Shown here: positions 13,904-22,044 of the stretch, piece after piece | How positions within the stretch are numbered: position 1 is the stretch's first letter | Layout: every line of letters begins with the position of its first letter | Source: Ferrimonas sp048263965 | Lineage (GTDB): Bacteria; Pseudomonadota; Gammaproteobacteria; Enterobacterales; Shewanellaceae | Assembly: GCF_048263965.1 (NCBI RefSeq) | Contig: NZ_JBLXDO010000002.1 | Span: forward strand, 124,001 to 188,000 | Reading direction: 5' to 3' | DNA: 64,000 nt | Program-made: the position numbers and the translations under genes | The notes under the pieces: model-generated | What the model saw: the letters and a program-made list of their open reading frames with translations, nothing else | Database searches by the model: none | What the model was told of the DNA's origin: nothing

Positions 13904-16900
13904 ATGCTTTTATTTCGTCTCGCGGATGTAGAGAAAAACTTCGACGAAGCCACCTTCGCCAGGGGCAAGCGCTACTTCGAAGAGGAGATGGTGCTCCAGG
14001 CGGAGCTGGGGCCCGGCGGCGGCACGGTGCATGGCACCACCCTTGGCCGACGGGACAACCAGTACGACACCAGCATCGAGGTGCGCAAAAACGGCAGCAA
14101 GGCCTCTCTGGAGAGCTTCTGCAACTGTCCGGTCGGACAGCAGTGCAAACACGCCGTCGCCCTGCTGCTGACCCTTCTGGACCAGCACCATGGTCACCAG
14201 GACAGGTATCAGGCCTGGCTGGAGAAATTCAACCAGATTCACCCCCCTAAGACGGTAGAGCCACAGGGCGATTCCGCCCTGGAAGGGCTGTTTCGCATCG
14301 CCCCCACGGTGGCCCGCGACGCCAGTGCCAGCGAATCCCTCACCGTGGAGGTTGGCAACTGCCGTCGACTGAAGCGAGGCGGCTTCAGCAAGTTCACCGT
14401 CAAGCAACTGTTTAACGTGGCCACCCATCAGGGTGACGGCTGGGCCAGCGACGAGGTGGTCACCTACAGTCGTCTGCTCCTGGCCACCCGGGGCAATCTC
14501 TGGTACCGGTACGCTCACCTGGAGAGTGAACTGGATCGCTACGCCTTTGAAAAACTGCTGGAGCAGGGGTTAGCCTTCTGGGAGGAGCCCGTCAACATCC
14601 TGACTCTGGGCCCCCGTCGCCAGCTGCGGTTCCACTGGGAGCAGGACAATCAATACCAACTGCACTCCAGCCTGGACAACGGTGAACCCTGGGTGCTGGT
14701 GCCCTTTTCCCCGCCCTGGTATATCAACCTCAAGGATTTCAGTGCCGGCCCACTGGAGACCGAGCTCTCCACCGAGGTGCTGCATCAGCTCAAGCGCCTG
14801 CCAGCCCTACCCCGGGAGCAGGCGGTACACTTTGGTGATCAGATAGCCCAGCAGTTTGATCAGGCCACCCTGCCCCATCCGATCCAGACCGACTACCGGA
14901 CCATAGAGGCCCCCTTTGCCCCGGTACTCAAGCTGCTCCCCAGCGATGAGGGTATCGTCAGTTTCTTCTGGTTCGAGTATGGCGACCTGATCCTCAGCCC
15001 CAGCGTGCTGGAGCGGCCTCAGCAGACCCGCTTCTCCGATGACCGCGGCCACTGGCAGGTGAGCCGGGAGAGTGACAGGGAACACCGGGCTCTGGAGTTG
15101 TATCGTCAGTTGCAGCTGTCCGAGTTCGAACACCCGGGCCTGGACGCCCCCCAGCAGTCCCTGGCCGCCTATCTAAAATTGGCTACCGCCTCCACGGATC
15201 TGGCGTTCTGGCAGCGGCTGCTGAGCCAACACCAGGCCGCCATCGACGGTCAGGGCTGGCGACTGGAGATTGACCCCAGCCTGCCGCTGCTGCCCCATGA
15301 GATCCCCGCCTTCGACCTCAGCATCGAGGAGGGGGACAACTGGTTCAGCCTGGGCATGTCGGTGGAGATCGATCAGAAGCAGGTGGAACTGCTGCCGCTG
15401 CTGCTCACCTGGCTGGAGCAGAACTCCGACTGGCGGGGCAACGAAGACCCCATCCTGCTCCACCGCGAAGGGGCCATGCCCCTGCGCATCGCCAACCGGG
15501 CCATCCGTCCGGTACTGGCGGTCCTGGAGGAGCTCTCCACCGCCGATGGCGACAAGGTGCGCCTGCCCACCCATCAGGCCGCCGTGCTGGAGCACCTGCC
15601 CGGCAAAGCCCGCTGGGTAGGGGGAGAACGGATTCGGACCCTGGCCCACAAGCTGAACCACTTTGCCGGCATCGAAGAGATTGAACCGCCCGCCGGACTG
15701 CAGGCCCAGCTTCGTCCCTATCAGCAACAGGGGCTGAACTGGCTGGCCTTCCTGCATCAATTCGGTTTCGGCGGCATCCTGGCGGACGACATGGGTCTGG
15801 GTAAAACCCTGCAGACCCTGGCACACCTGCTGACCCTGAAGCAGCGCGGTCAACTGACCGCTCCGGCCCTGCTGGTGTGCCCCACCAGCCTGATCAGCAA
15901 CTGGCGCAGCGAGTCTGCCCGGTTCTGCCCCCAGCTCAAGGTGCAGATACTCCATGGCCAGGACCGACACCCTCTGTTTGACACCCTGGGTGAATACGAC
16001 CTGGTGATCACCACCTACGGCTTGGTAGGACGAGACATCGACCAGTTCCGCTCCCTGAGCTTCTCCCTGGCCATTCTGGATGAGGCCCAGGCGATCAAGA
16101 GCACCAGCGCCAAGATCACCCGGGCGGTGAAGCAGCTGGCCGCCGGTCAGCGCCTGTGCCTGACCGGTACTCCCATGGAGAACCACCTGGGGGAGCTGTG
16201 GTCCCTGTTCGACTTCGTGATGCCCGGATTCCTCGGCAGAGAAAGTCAGTTTGCCCAGCAGTACCGCAAGCCCATCGAAAAGGAGGGCAACGGCGAGCTC
16301 AAGGGCGAACTGATGGCCCGGCTGGCTCCCTTCCTGCTGCGCCGTACCAAGAGCCAGGTGGCTCAGGAGCTGCCCGCCAAGACCGAGATGGTGCAAACCA
16401 TACCCCTCCCCGCGCCCCAGCGCATGCTCTACGAGGGCGTTCGCGCCGCCATGGAGTCCAGGGTACGGGAGCTGCTACAAAGCAAGGGGATGGCCAAAAG
16501 CCAGATCGAGTTCCTCGATGCCCTGCTGAAGCTGAGGCAGATCTGTTGTGACCCGCAGCTGGTCAAGCTGGAGCAGGCCCAGGGGGTGCAGGAGTCCGCC
16601 AAGCTGGACTTCCTGATGGAGATGCTCCCCTCCATGCTGGAGGATGGCCGCCGCATCCTGATCTTCTCCCAGTTCACCCAGATGCTGGCCCTGATTGAGC
16701 AGCGCATGGTGGAGGCCGGCATCCCCTACAGCAAGCTCACCGGCCAGACCCGCAAGCGGGAGGAGGCGATCAACCGTTTCCAGGACGGCGAGGTGCCGGT
16801 GTTCCTCATCTCCCTGAAAGCCGGTGGCGTGGGCCTCAACCTGACCCAGGCGGATACGGTGATTCATTACGACCCCTGGTGGAATCCGGCCGCTGAGAAT

Positions 16901-17116
16901 CAGGCCACCGACCGGGCCTACCGCATCGGTCAGGACAAGCCGGTGTTCGTCTACAAGCTGATCTGCGAGCAGACCATCGAAGAGCGGGTGATGGAGCTGC
17001 AGCAGCAGAAGCAGGCTCTGGCGGATGCCATCTACGACAAAGAAAACCAGAGTCTGGCCACCGGCCTCACCGGCGACCAGCTGCTGAGCCTGTTTGACGC
17101 CCCCCTCGAGGAGTAA
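13904..17116 (+). CDS. SWIM zinc-finger SNF2/HepA-family helicase
   Basis: 1070 aa from the ATG at 13904 (a TTG lies one codon earlier). An N-terminal SWIM zinc finger, CNCPVGQQCKHAVALLL (about residues 74-90), is followed by a long family-specific middle region. The C-terminal SNF2 ATPase core starts near residue 605: LRPYQQQGLNWL, motif I DDMGLGKTLQTL, motif II DEAQAIKS, motif III LTGTPMEN, motif V GGVGLNLTQADTV and motif VI QATDRAYRIGQ. These proteins are ATP-driven double-stranded-DNA translocases; the role of this group in bacteria is not settled. All motifs are intact. Single gene, ended by a strong terminator. The ribosome-binding site is weak. Confidence 0.9.
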   Translation: MLLFRLADVEKNFDEATFARGKRYFEEEMVLQAELGPGGGTVHGTTLGRRDNQYDTSIEVRKNGSKASLESFCNCPVGQQCKHAVALLLTLLDQHHGHQDRYQAWLEKFNQIHPPKTVEPQGDSALEGLFRIAPTVARDASASESLTVEVGNCRRLKRGGFSKFTVKQLFNVATHQGDGWASDEVVTYSRLLLATRGNLWYRYAHLESELDRYAFEKLLEQGLAFWEEPVNILTLGPRRQLRFHWEQDNQYQLHSSLDNGEPWVLVPFSPPWYINLKDFSAGPLETELSTEVLHQLKRLPALPREQAVHFGDQIAQQFDQATLPHPIQTDYRTIEAPFAPVLKLLPSDEGIVSFFWFEYGDLILSPSVLERPQQTRFSDDRGHWQVSRESDREHRALELYRQLQLSEFEHPGLDAPQQSLAAYLKLATASTDLAFWQRLLSQHQAAIDGQGWRLEIDPSLPLLPHEIPAFDLSIEEGDNWFSLGMSVEIDQKQVELLPLLLTWLEQNSDWRGNEDPILLHREGAMPLRIANRAIRPVLAVLEELSTADGDKVRLPTHQAAVLEHLPGKARWVGGERIRTLAHKLNHFAGIEEIEPPAGLQAQLRPYQQQGLNWLAFLHQFGFGGILADDMGLGKTLQTLAHLLTLKQRGQLTAPALLVCPTSLISNWRSESARFCPQLKVQILHGQDRHPLFDTLGEYDLVITTYGLVGRDIDQFRSLSFSLAILDEAQAIKSTSAKITRAVKQLAAGQRLCLTGTPMENHLGELWSLFDFVMPGFLGRESQFAQQYRKPIEKEGNGELKGELMARLAPFLLRRTKSQVAQELPAKTEMVQTIPLPAPQRMLYEGVRAAMESRVRELLQSKGMAKSQIEFLDALLKLRQICCDPQLVKLEQAQGVQESAKLDFLMEMLPSMLEDGRRILIFSQFTQMLALIEQRMVEAGIPYSKLTGQTRKREEAINRFQDGEVPVFLISLKAGGVGLNLTQADTVIHYDPWWNPAAENQATDRAYRIGQDKPVFVYKLICEQTIEERVMELQQQKQALADAIYDKENQSLATGLTGDQLLSLFDAPLEE

Positions 17117-17124
17117 TCAAACAG

Positions 17125-17151
17125 AAAAGGCGCCCGATGGGCGCCTTTTTT
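17125..17151 (+). terminator. Intrinsic terminator, SNF2 helicase gene / sohB
   Basis: Stem GGCGCCC/GGGCGCC with loop GAT, preceded by AAAA and followed by TTTTTT. It lies between convergent genes and can serve both. Confidence 0.9.
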
Positions 17152-17166
17152 ATCCTCAGGACCCAC

Positions 17167-18201
17167 TTAGTAGCGGCTCTTCTGATTCAGTTCAGTCACC
17201 TTGGACAGCACACTCTCCAACGCCTCTGATACGCCCCGGCCGAAACGGTTGGCCAGGTTCTTCTTGATCACATAGGCCAGCTTCAGCACCTCTTTGTCCT
17301 TGGCTTTCTCCATCAGCCAGTGATCCGAGGTCGCCAGCTCATCCACCAGACCAAGCTCCAGCGCCTGGGTGGCAAACCAGTGTTCGCCTGTGGCCACCTT
17401 CTCGAGATCCAGCTCTGGGCGGTACTTGGTGATGAAGGACTTGAACAGGCCATGGGTCTCTTCCAGCTCCTCCTTGAACTTCTCCCTGGCCTCGTCGGTA
17501 TTCTCACCGAAGACGGTCAGGGTGCGCTTAAACTGGCCGGCGGTGTGCTGCTCGTAATCGATGTGGCTGCGCTTCAGCAGGCGGTTGAAGTTGGGCAACT
17601 GGGCAATCACACCGATAGAGCCGATGATGGAGAAGGGCGCCGCCACGATGCGGTCCGCCACACAGGCCATCATGTAACCGCCACTGGCGGCCACCTTATC
17701 CACGGCGATGGTCAGGGGGATGCCGGCGTCACGGACGCGAGCCAGCTGGCTGGAGGCCAGACCGTAACCGTGGACCACGCCACCGCCGCTCTCCAGGCGA
17801 ACCAGCACCTCATCCTGTTTGTCCGCCACAGTCAGCAGGGCGGTGATCTCCTCCCTCAGGCTGGCCACCTCGTTGGCCTCGATGCCCCCCTTGAAGTCCA
17901 GGACAAACACCCTGCCCTCTCTGGGCTCATCCACCTTGGACTTGGCCTCCTTGGCCTTGGCCTTCTCCTCCTTCTTATGAGCCTTCTCTTTGGCCTTGAG
18001 CTGCTCCTTGCTCAGCAGCATCTCCTCCAGGTGATGCTCATAATCCTCCAGCTGATGGCTGATGTTGGTCAGCTGCAGCTCCCCCTTCTGGGGTCGCTGC
18101 TGTCGTCCCATCACCGCGGCCACCACAATCAGCGCGGCGATAGCGCCCACCAGGGTCACCGCCTTGGCCAGGAACAGGCCGTACTCGTATAAAAACTCCA
18201 A
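17167..18201 (-). CDS. sohB: Inner-membrane S49-family peptidase SohB
   Basis: 344 aa from a TTG start at 18199-18201, 7 bases after AGGAG; the product then begins (M)EFLYEYGLFLAKAVT, which lines up with Escherichia SohB (MELLSEYGLFLAK). A longer frame with ATG at 18231 has no ribosome-binding site and adds residues absent from the family. One N-terminal membrane span, a Lys/Glu-rich linker, then the S49 protease domain with FVLDFKGGI, the catalytic serine in AVDKVAASGGYMMAC and the lysine in GQFKRTLT. Likely a signal-peptide peptidase-like or quality-control protease at the inner membrane. Single gene. Confidence 0.93.
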   Translation of the reverse strand: MEFLYEYGLFLAKAVTLVGAIAALIVVAAVMGRQQRPQKGELQLTNISHQLEDYEHHLEEMLLSKEQLKAKEKAHKKEEKAKAKEAKSKVDEPREGRVFVLDFKGGIEANEVASLREEITALLTVADKQDEVLVRLESGGGVVHGYGLASSQLARVRDAGIPLTIAVDKVAASGGYMMACVADRIVAAPFSIIGSIGVIAQLPNFNRLLKRSHIDYEQHTAGQFKRTLTVFGENTDEAREKFKEELEETHGLFKSFITKYRPELDLEKVATGEHWFATQALELGLVDELATSDHWLMEKAKDKEVLKLAYVIKKNLANRFGRGVSEALESVLSKVTELNQKSRY

Positions 18202-18246
18202 AATCAAACTCCTAGAGAGGTTTGCGCCCATTCTATACCGAAAAGC

Positions 18247-18276
18247 AAAAAAAGACCCAGCCTGAGGCTGGGTCTT
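18247..18276 (-). terminator. Intrinsic terminator of the VolA-like gene
   Basis: On the minus strand, AAGACCCAGCC/GGCTGGGTCTT with loop TCA is followed by a T run (complement of A at 18247-18253). It separates the lipase gene from sohB. Confidence 0.9.
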
Positions 18277-18296
18277 AGAGTGTCAACAACTGTGTC

Positions 18297-20705
18297 CTAG
18301 GAGCAGGGCTGAACCAGGTCGGCGTTGGTCACCGGCAGCATCATGCCTGCTGACGCGGAGAACGCGGCTACCTGGGACTGCATCTCTACGGTCGCCGCGG
18401 CAGCGCTGCCATCGGTTACGCCAGGGATCTCATTGGGCGACAACAGTGAGCTGTGGTGGCCCTTGAGGAAGCGCACCGCACCGGAGACGCTCTCGCCCTG
18501 GGTGGTGGTGTCGATGCAGCCCAGCCCCATGGCAGTAATCAGCGGCTCACCACCGGACAGAGGCGCGCCTTCAATGGTCGGAGGCAGGGTCTGGTCGGGC
18601 AGGTTGCCCGCACCGTCACCCACCACCTCAATCACCAGCACATTACTGCCGGTGGCCGCCAGGGCGGCGCCGTGGTTGATGGGGTCCACCGCCTCGATCT
18701 GGGTCTGGATGGAGAACATCAGCGGTGGAACCAGCTCCTCCTCAGCCTGCTTGGCCAGGGCCTCATACTCCGGAGTGCCAGGCTCAGGCTTGGGAATGCC
18801 CGCCTCTTCCGCTATCACACCCACCAGGGTGTCGATCAGCGCCGGCTTGAACGCCGGGCTGCCGGCGAAAGTGCCGGCCAGGCCGCCGGCCGGAGCGGTC
18901 AGAGAGCTGGCCTGCAGGGTAAAGGGGTTCATCTCAACGGGCACCCCGGCGATGGGGGTGTTGGCGTAGGTGGTCACCTTGCTGCCGGTGATGGCGCCCT
19001 GGCTCAGTCCCTGAAGGGTTACCTTGGTCAGGTCAAACAGCGGAGGCAGCTCATTGGCCACCTGCTCCATCACCAGACCGGTCACTGCCGCGCGCAGGGC
19101 CAGGTTGTCGATCACCGCCTGACGATAGTTATCCCTGGTGGTCAAACCGCTGCCAATGTTGACGAACACCAAACCACTGCCGTTGGCAAAGGGCGCGCCC
19201 AGGCTGGGATCGGTGGCGCTGATCTCATAGACGCCGTCGCCATTGAAATCGAAACCACGGGCACCGTGCAGCGGCAAGTCAATGGCGATGGTCGCCAGGC
19301 CGGCGGCGGTCATGCTGCCTACATTCGCCAGGGTGGTCTCCTTGGTACCGGCAAGGCCGTGCAGCGCCATGCTCAGGGGCCAACCGGTGGCGGGCACGGA
19401 GACATCAATACCCAGTGCCGCCAGCTTGGCAGAGTTGGGGATGGTGATCTGTACCGGCACCGTCTGGCGGCTCTTCGGCGCAGGCACCGGATTGAAGCGG
19501 GTCAGGTGACGGGTAGGGTCCGATGGCGAGCCGTCGTCCAGATTGATGGTACAACCGACAATCTCTGAGGGGTCGTCCACAGCGGCCACAGGATCGCGAC
19601 CACAGGCCACCATCTGCTCGGAAAACTTCTCCAGAGTCAGGGTGCCCGCCTGCAGGGCCTGAAGCACCGCAATCGGGCTGTCACCCAGGGCATTCCAGGT
19701 GCTGGTGATGGTGGGGTTGGCCGGAGTCGGAGCGGTCAGGTAGTAGGGCAGCTCAATTTCTGCGGTCCATACATCGGTGGCATCGGCCAGCAGGTAGGGC
19801 ACACCCAGGGCCGGGTCCAGTCCCAGTATCTGCGCGGCGGTCAGGCCGGTGGGCGTCGGCGGCTGGGTCCAGCTTGGCTCAAACGGCGCATGTTCAGGCG
19901 CAGGGGACGCCACCAGTTGCTTGGTGGTTTCCAGAACGTCAAATACCGACTGGGTGCTGAACACCCCGGTGTAATTGACCGTGTCCGGATCGATACCATG
20001 GCCGCTGGCCAGGGCACCCAGATAGTTGTTGGTCAGGGCTTGCAAATCTCGGCTGCTGCCCTCAGGCAGAGGCTTGGTGTTGATGTCCAGCTTCAGCTGC
20101 TTGTAGGTCTCAGATGCTTCGATGACGCGACCGTCGGAGTCCAGCAGTTGGTCGGTCACCACATAGAGGTAACCACTGGTGGCCGGCAGAGGCTTCAGCG
20201 GCTGGGCAATCACAGTGCTGCCACTGACCGTGGTGATAAAGTCCACGCCCCAGGTCAGCTCATCGCCCATCTTACAGATGGAGAGCGAAGGCGCTGCGCT
20301 GCACTCCGCATCCGGGGAGAGCGCGCCCCCCAGGGTCACGGCAAACAGACGCACCGCGCCTGCCTGGGAGGCACTGGCGGTGTCGATGGTGACATCATCC
20401 AGCAGCTCAATATTCAGTTGAATGGGCTGAGTCGTGCCCCAACCGTCCAGGGCCCCCAGGGCCGCTTCAGGGTCGGTGTATGGCGCACCTTCCAATTCCG
20501 CAGGAATCTGCAGGGTACCATCCGGAGTACCGAGGAAAAGCAGATCATTGGGCAGGGGGACCACACCATTGGCGGGATCAAAACTGACCCGGGCATAACG
20601 TTTGACAGGGTCGGCCTTGTTGCTGTCCTCCTGGTAGCTGTCTCCGCTACAACCGGACAATGCCAGGGCCGACAGGACGGCGGTACTTAACAGCAGTCGT
20701 CTCAT
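18297..20705 (-). CDS. VolA/Pla-1/cef-family surface lipase, lipoprotein
   Basis: 802 aa. A lipoprotein signal peptide with lipobox ALSGC (Cys about residue 19) is followed by SGDSYQEDSN, a short polar tether suited to surface display. The C-terminal half is an alpha/beta hydrolase: MALHGLAGTKET, ATIAIDLPLHGARGF, and the nucleophile elbow GLSQG with serine about residue 568. Related Vibrio VolA is an outer-membrane, surface-exposed lysophospholipase that frees fatty acids from lecithin. GGGGAGAG precedes the ATG. Single gene with its own terminator. Family confident; substrate inferred. Confidence 0.88.
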   Translation of the reverse strand: MRRLLLSTAVLSALALSGCSGDSYQEDSNKADPVKRYARVSFDPANGVVPLPNDLLFLGTPDGTLQIPAELEGAPYTDPEAALGALDGWGTTQPIQLNIELLDDVTIDTASASQAGAVRLFAVTLGGALSPDAECSAAPSLSICKMGDELTWGVDFITTVSGSTVIAQPLKPLPATSGYLYVVTDQLLDSDGRVIEASETYKQLKLDINTKPLPEGSSRDLQALTNNYLGALASGHGIDPDTVNYTGVFSTQSVFDVLETTKQLVASPAPEHAPFEPSWTQPPTPTGLTAAQILGLDPALGVPYLLADATDVWTAEIELPYYLTAPTPANPTITSTWNALGDSPIAVLQALQAGTLTLEKFSEQMVACGRDPVAAVDDPSEIVGCTINLDDGSPSDPTRHLTRFNPVPAPKSRQTVPVQITIPNSAKLAALGIDVSVPATGWPLSMALHGLAGTKETTLANVGSMTAAGLATIAIDLPLHGARGFDFNGDGVYEISATDPSLGAPFANGSGLVFVNIGSGLTTRDNYRQAVIDNLALRAAVTGLVMEQVANELPPLFDLTKVTLQGLSQGAITGSKVTTYANTPIAGVPVEMNPFTLQASSLTAPAGGLAGTFAGSPAFKPALIDTLVGVIAEEAGIPKPEPGTPEYEALAKQAEEELVPPLMFSIQTQIEAVDPINHGAALAATGSNVLVIEVVGDGAGNLPDQTLPPTIEGAPLSGGEPLITAMGLGCIDTTTQGESVSGAVRFLKGHHSSLLSPNEIPGVTDGSAAAATVEMQSQVAAFSASAGMMLPVTNADLVQPCS

Positions 20706-21026
20706 TTTCTCTCCCCAATCCTTGTTGTTTGCTCGCGACCGCCCCCAAGGGATTAAGGGCTTCAGACGGGAAAATGGCCGCCAGCATTAGTTTTGTCTTC
20801 CGTAGTGAAATTCGTCACAATAGGCGCGTTTCTGGTTGAAATGCCGCTCTATATGCCCATTGCGACTTCACCCAAAGTAACGCAAAAACCATATGTTAGC
20901 TACATTTTTGCAACCGACGCCCCATTTCGTGGTACCCAGAATGCAATCGCTTGTTTAAAACGGCTGTTTTTGAGTACCGCAAACTCCCGAAAAAAGCGCA
21001 CTGCAACATAAGGAAGGCGTGAAAGG
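20706..21026. other. Divergent intergenic region, volA-like gene / yciK
   Basis: 320 AT-richer bases holding both promoters. Short ORFs here have no ribosome-binding site and are rejected. No clear operator or RNA was seen. Confidence 0.5.
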
Positions 21027-21773
21027 ATGTTGGAATACAGCCCCAAAAAAGATCTTCTCAAGGACAAGGTCATTCTGGTTACCGGCGCCGGGGCCGGCAT
21101 TGGTCGACAGGCCGCGTTAAGCTTTGCCAGCCATGGCGCCACTGTGATTCTGCTCGGCCGCAGTGTGAAAAAGCTCGAGGCCGTTTACGACGAAATTGAA
21201 GCCCTGGGCGCCCCTCAGCCCGCCATTATCCCTCTGGATATGCAAGGCGCGACTGAGGAGCACTACCGGGACATGACCGACACCATCGAGGGCCAGTTCG
21301 GCCGCCTGGATGGTGTGCTGCACAACGCCGGTCAACTGGGCAGCCTCACCCCCATGGACCAGGTGCCCCTGGAGATGTTTGAAGAGGTGATGAAGGTCAA
21401 CGTGACCGCCCAGTTCATGATGACCAAGGCCCTGCTGGCCCTGCTGAAGAAGCAGGACAAGGCCTCGGTGGTCTTCACCTCCTCCGGAGTGGGCCGCAAG
21501 GGCCGGGCGTTCTGGGGGCCCTATGCCATCTCCAAGTTTGCCACCGAGGGGATGATGCAGGTGCTGGCCGACGAGCTGGACGGCAGCGGCATTCGGGTAA
21601 ACTGCATCAACCCTGGCGCCACCCGCACCAGGATGCGTGCCCTGGCCTACCCGGCCGAGAACCCGCAAACCCTCAAGACCCCGGAAGAGATCATGCCCCT
21701 CTATCTCTACCTGATGGGCGATGACAGCCTTGAGGTTCACGGTCAGAGCCTGGACGCCCAGCCGAAAAAGTAA
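21027..21773 (+). CDS. yciK: YciK-family short-chain dehydrogenase/reductase
   Basis: 248 aa. The product begins MLEYSPKKDLLKDKVILVTG with the Rossmann glycine motif TGAGAGIGRQAAL (about residues 20-32), NAGQLG, the catalytic serine in VFTSSGVGRKGRAFWG, and YAISK (Tyr and Lys of the SDR tetrad). Residues and length match Escherichia YciK, an oxidoreductase of unknown substrate. In many gammaproteobacteria it neighbours the trp/yci cluster and sohB, as here. Terminator at 21786-21824. Confidence 0.92.
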   Translation: MLEYSPKKDLLKDKVILVTGAGAGIGRQAALSFASHGATVILLGRSVKKLEAVYDEIEALGAPQPAIIPLDMQGATEEHYRDMTDTIEGQFGRLDGVLHNAGQLGSLTPMDQVPLEMFEEVMKVNVTAQFMMTKALLALLKKQDKASVVFTSSGVGRKGRAFWGPYAISKFATEGMMQVLADELDGSGIRVNCINPGATRTRMRALAYPAENPQTLKTPEEIMPLYLYLMGDDSLEVHGQSLDAQPKK

Positions 21774-21785
21774 AACTCTTCAAGG

Positions 21786-21824
21786 AAAAAGTGCGGTTTC
21801 CCCTTTGGGTGAACCGCACTTTTC
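21786..21824 (+). terminator. Intrinsic terminator of yciK
   Basis: A long stem AAAGTGCGGTT/AACCGCACTTT is followed by Ts, 13 bases after the yciK stop. Confidence 0.88.
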
Positions 21825-21996
21825 TATGAAGATCACAGAACCGTTCCCCTTAACCTGCCTCAGAAAAACTCTCGGGTGCATTTATTGTAATGCAATGATA
21901 ATTTTGTACTTTCTTGACTAAAGTTGAGATAAAACCCAGACGCGTTTTGTACAAAAGCCCATACAGAGATCAGTCAAACCCATGAAATGGACCTTG

Positions 21997-22010
21997 TCGG
22001 TTGACCGACC
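21997..22010. promoter_or_regulatory. Perfect palindrome upstream of the GGDEF/EAL gene
   Basis: GTCGGT-TG-ACCGAC, a 6+6 inverted repeat lying 35 bases before the preferred start at 22045. It could be an operator. It falls within a longer in-frame extension of the gene that uses rare codons. Confidence 0.4.
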
Positions 22011-22044
22011 TGCCTCGCCGGAACAATCGGCTTCAGGGCGAACC

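Noticed and set aside
15405..15824. Long antisense ORFs within the SNF2 gene and many other GC-rich genes
   Set aside because: High-GC shadow frames with Arg/Pro/Gly-rich or Ala/Gly/His-rich translation and no ribosome-binding sites; the plus-strand frames carry the recognised domains.
20793..21011. 72-aa ORF between the VolA-like gene and yciK
   Set aside because: No ribosome-binding site and no protein-like pattern; likely promoter DNA.
21982..22044. Upstream start of the GGDEF/EAL gene at 21982
   Set aside because: Rare codons, a perfect palindrome and a poor ribosome-binding site in the extension; ATG 22045 directly precedes the first membrane span.
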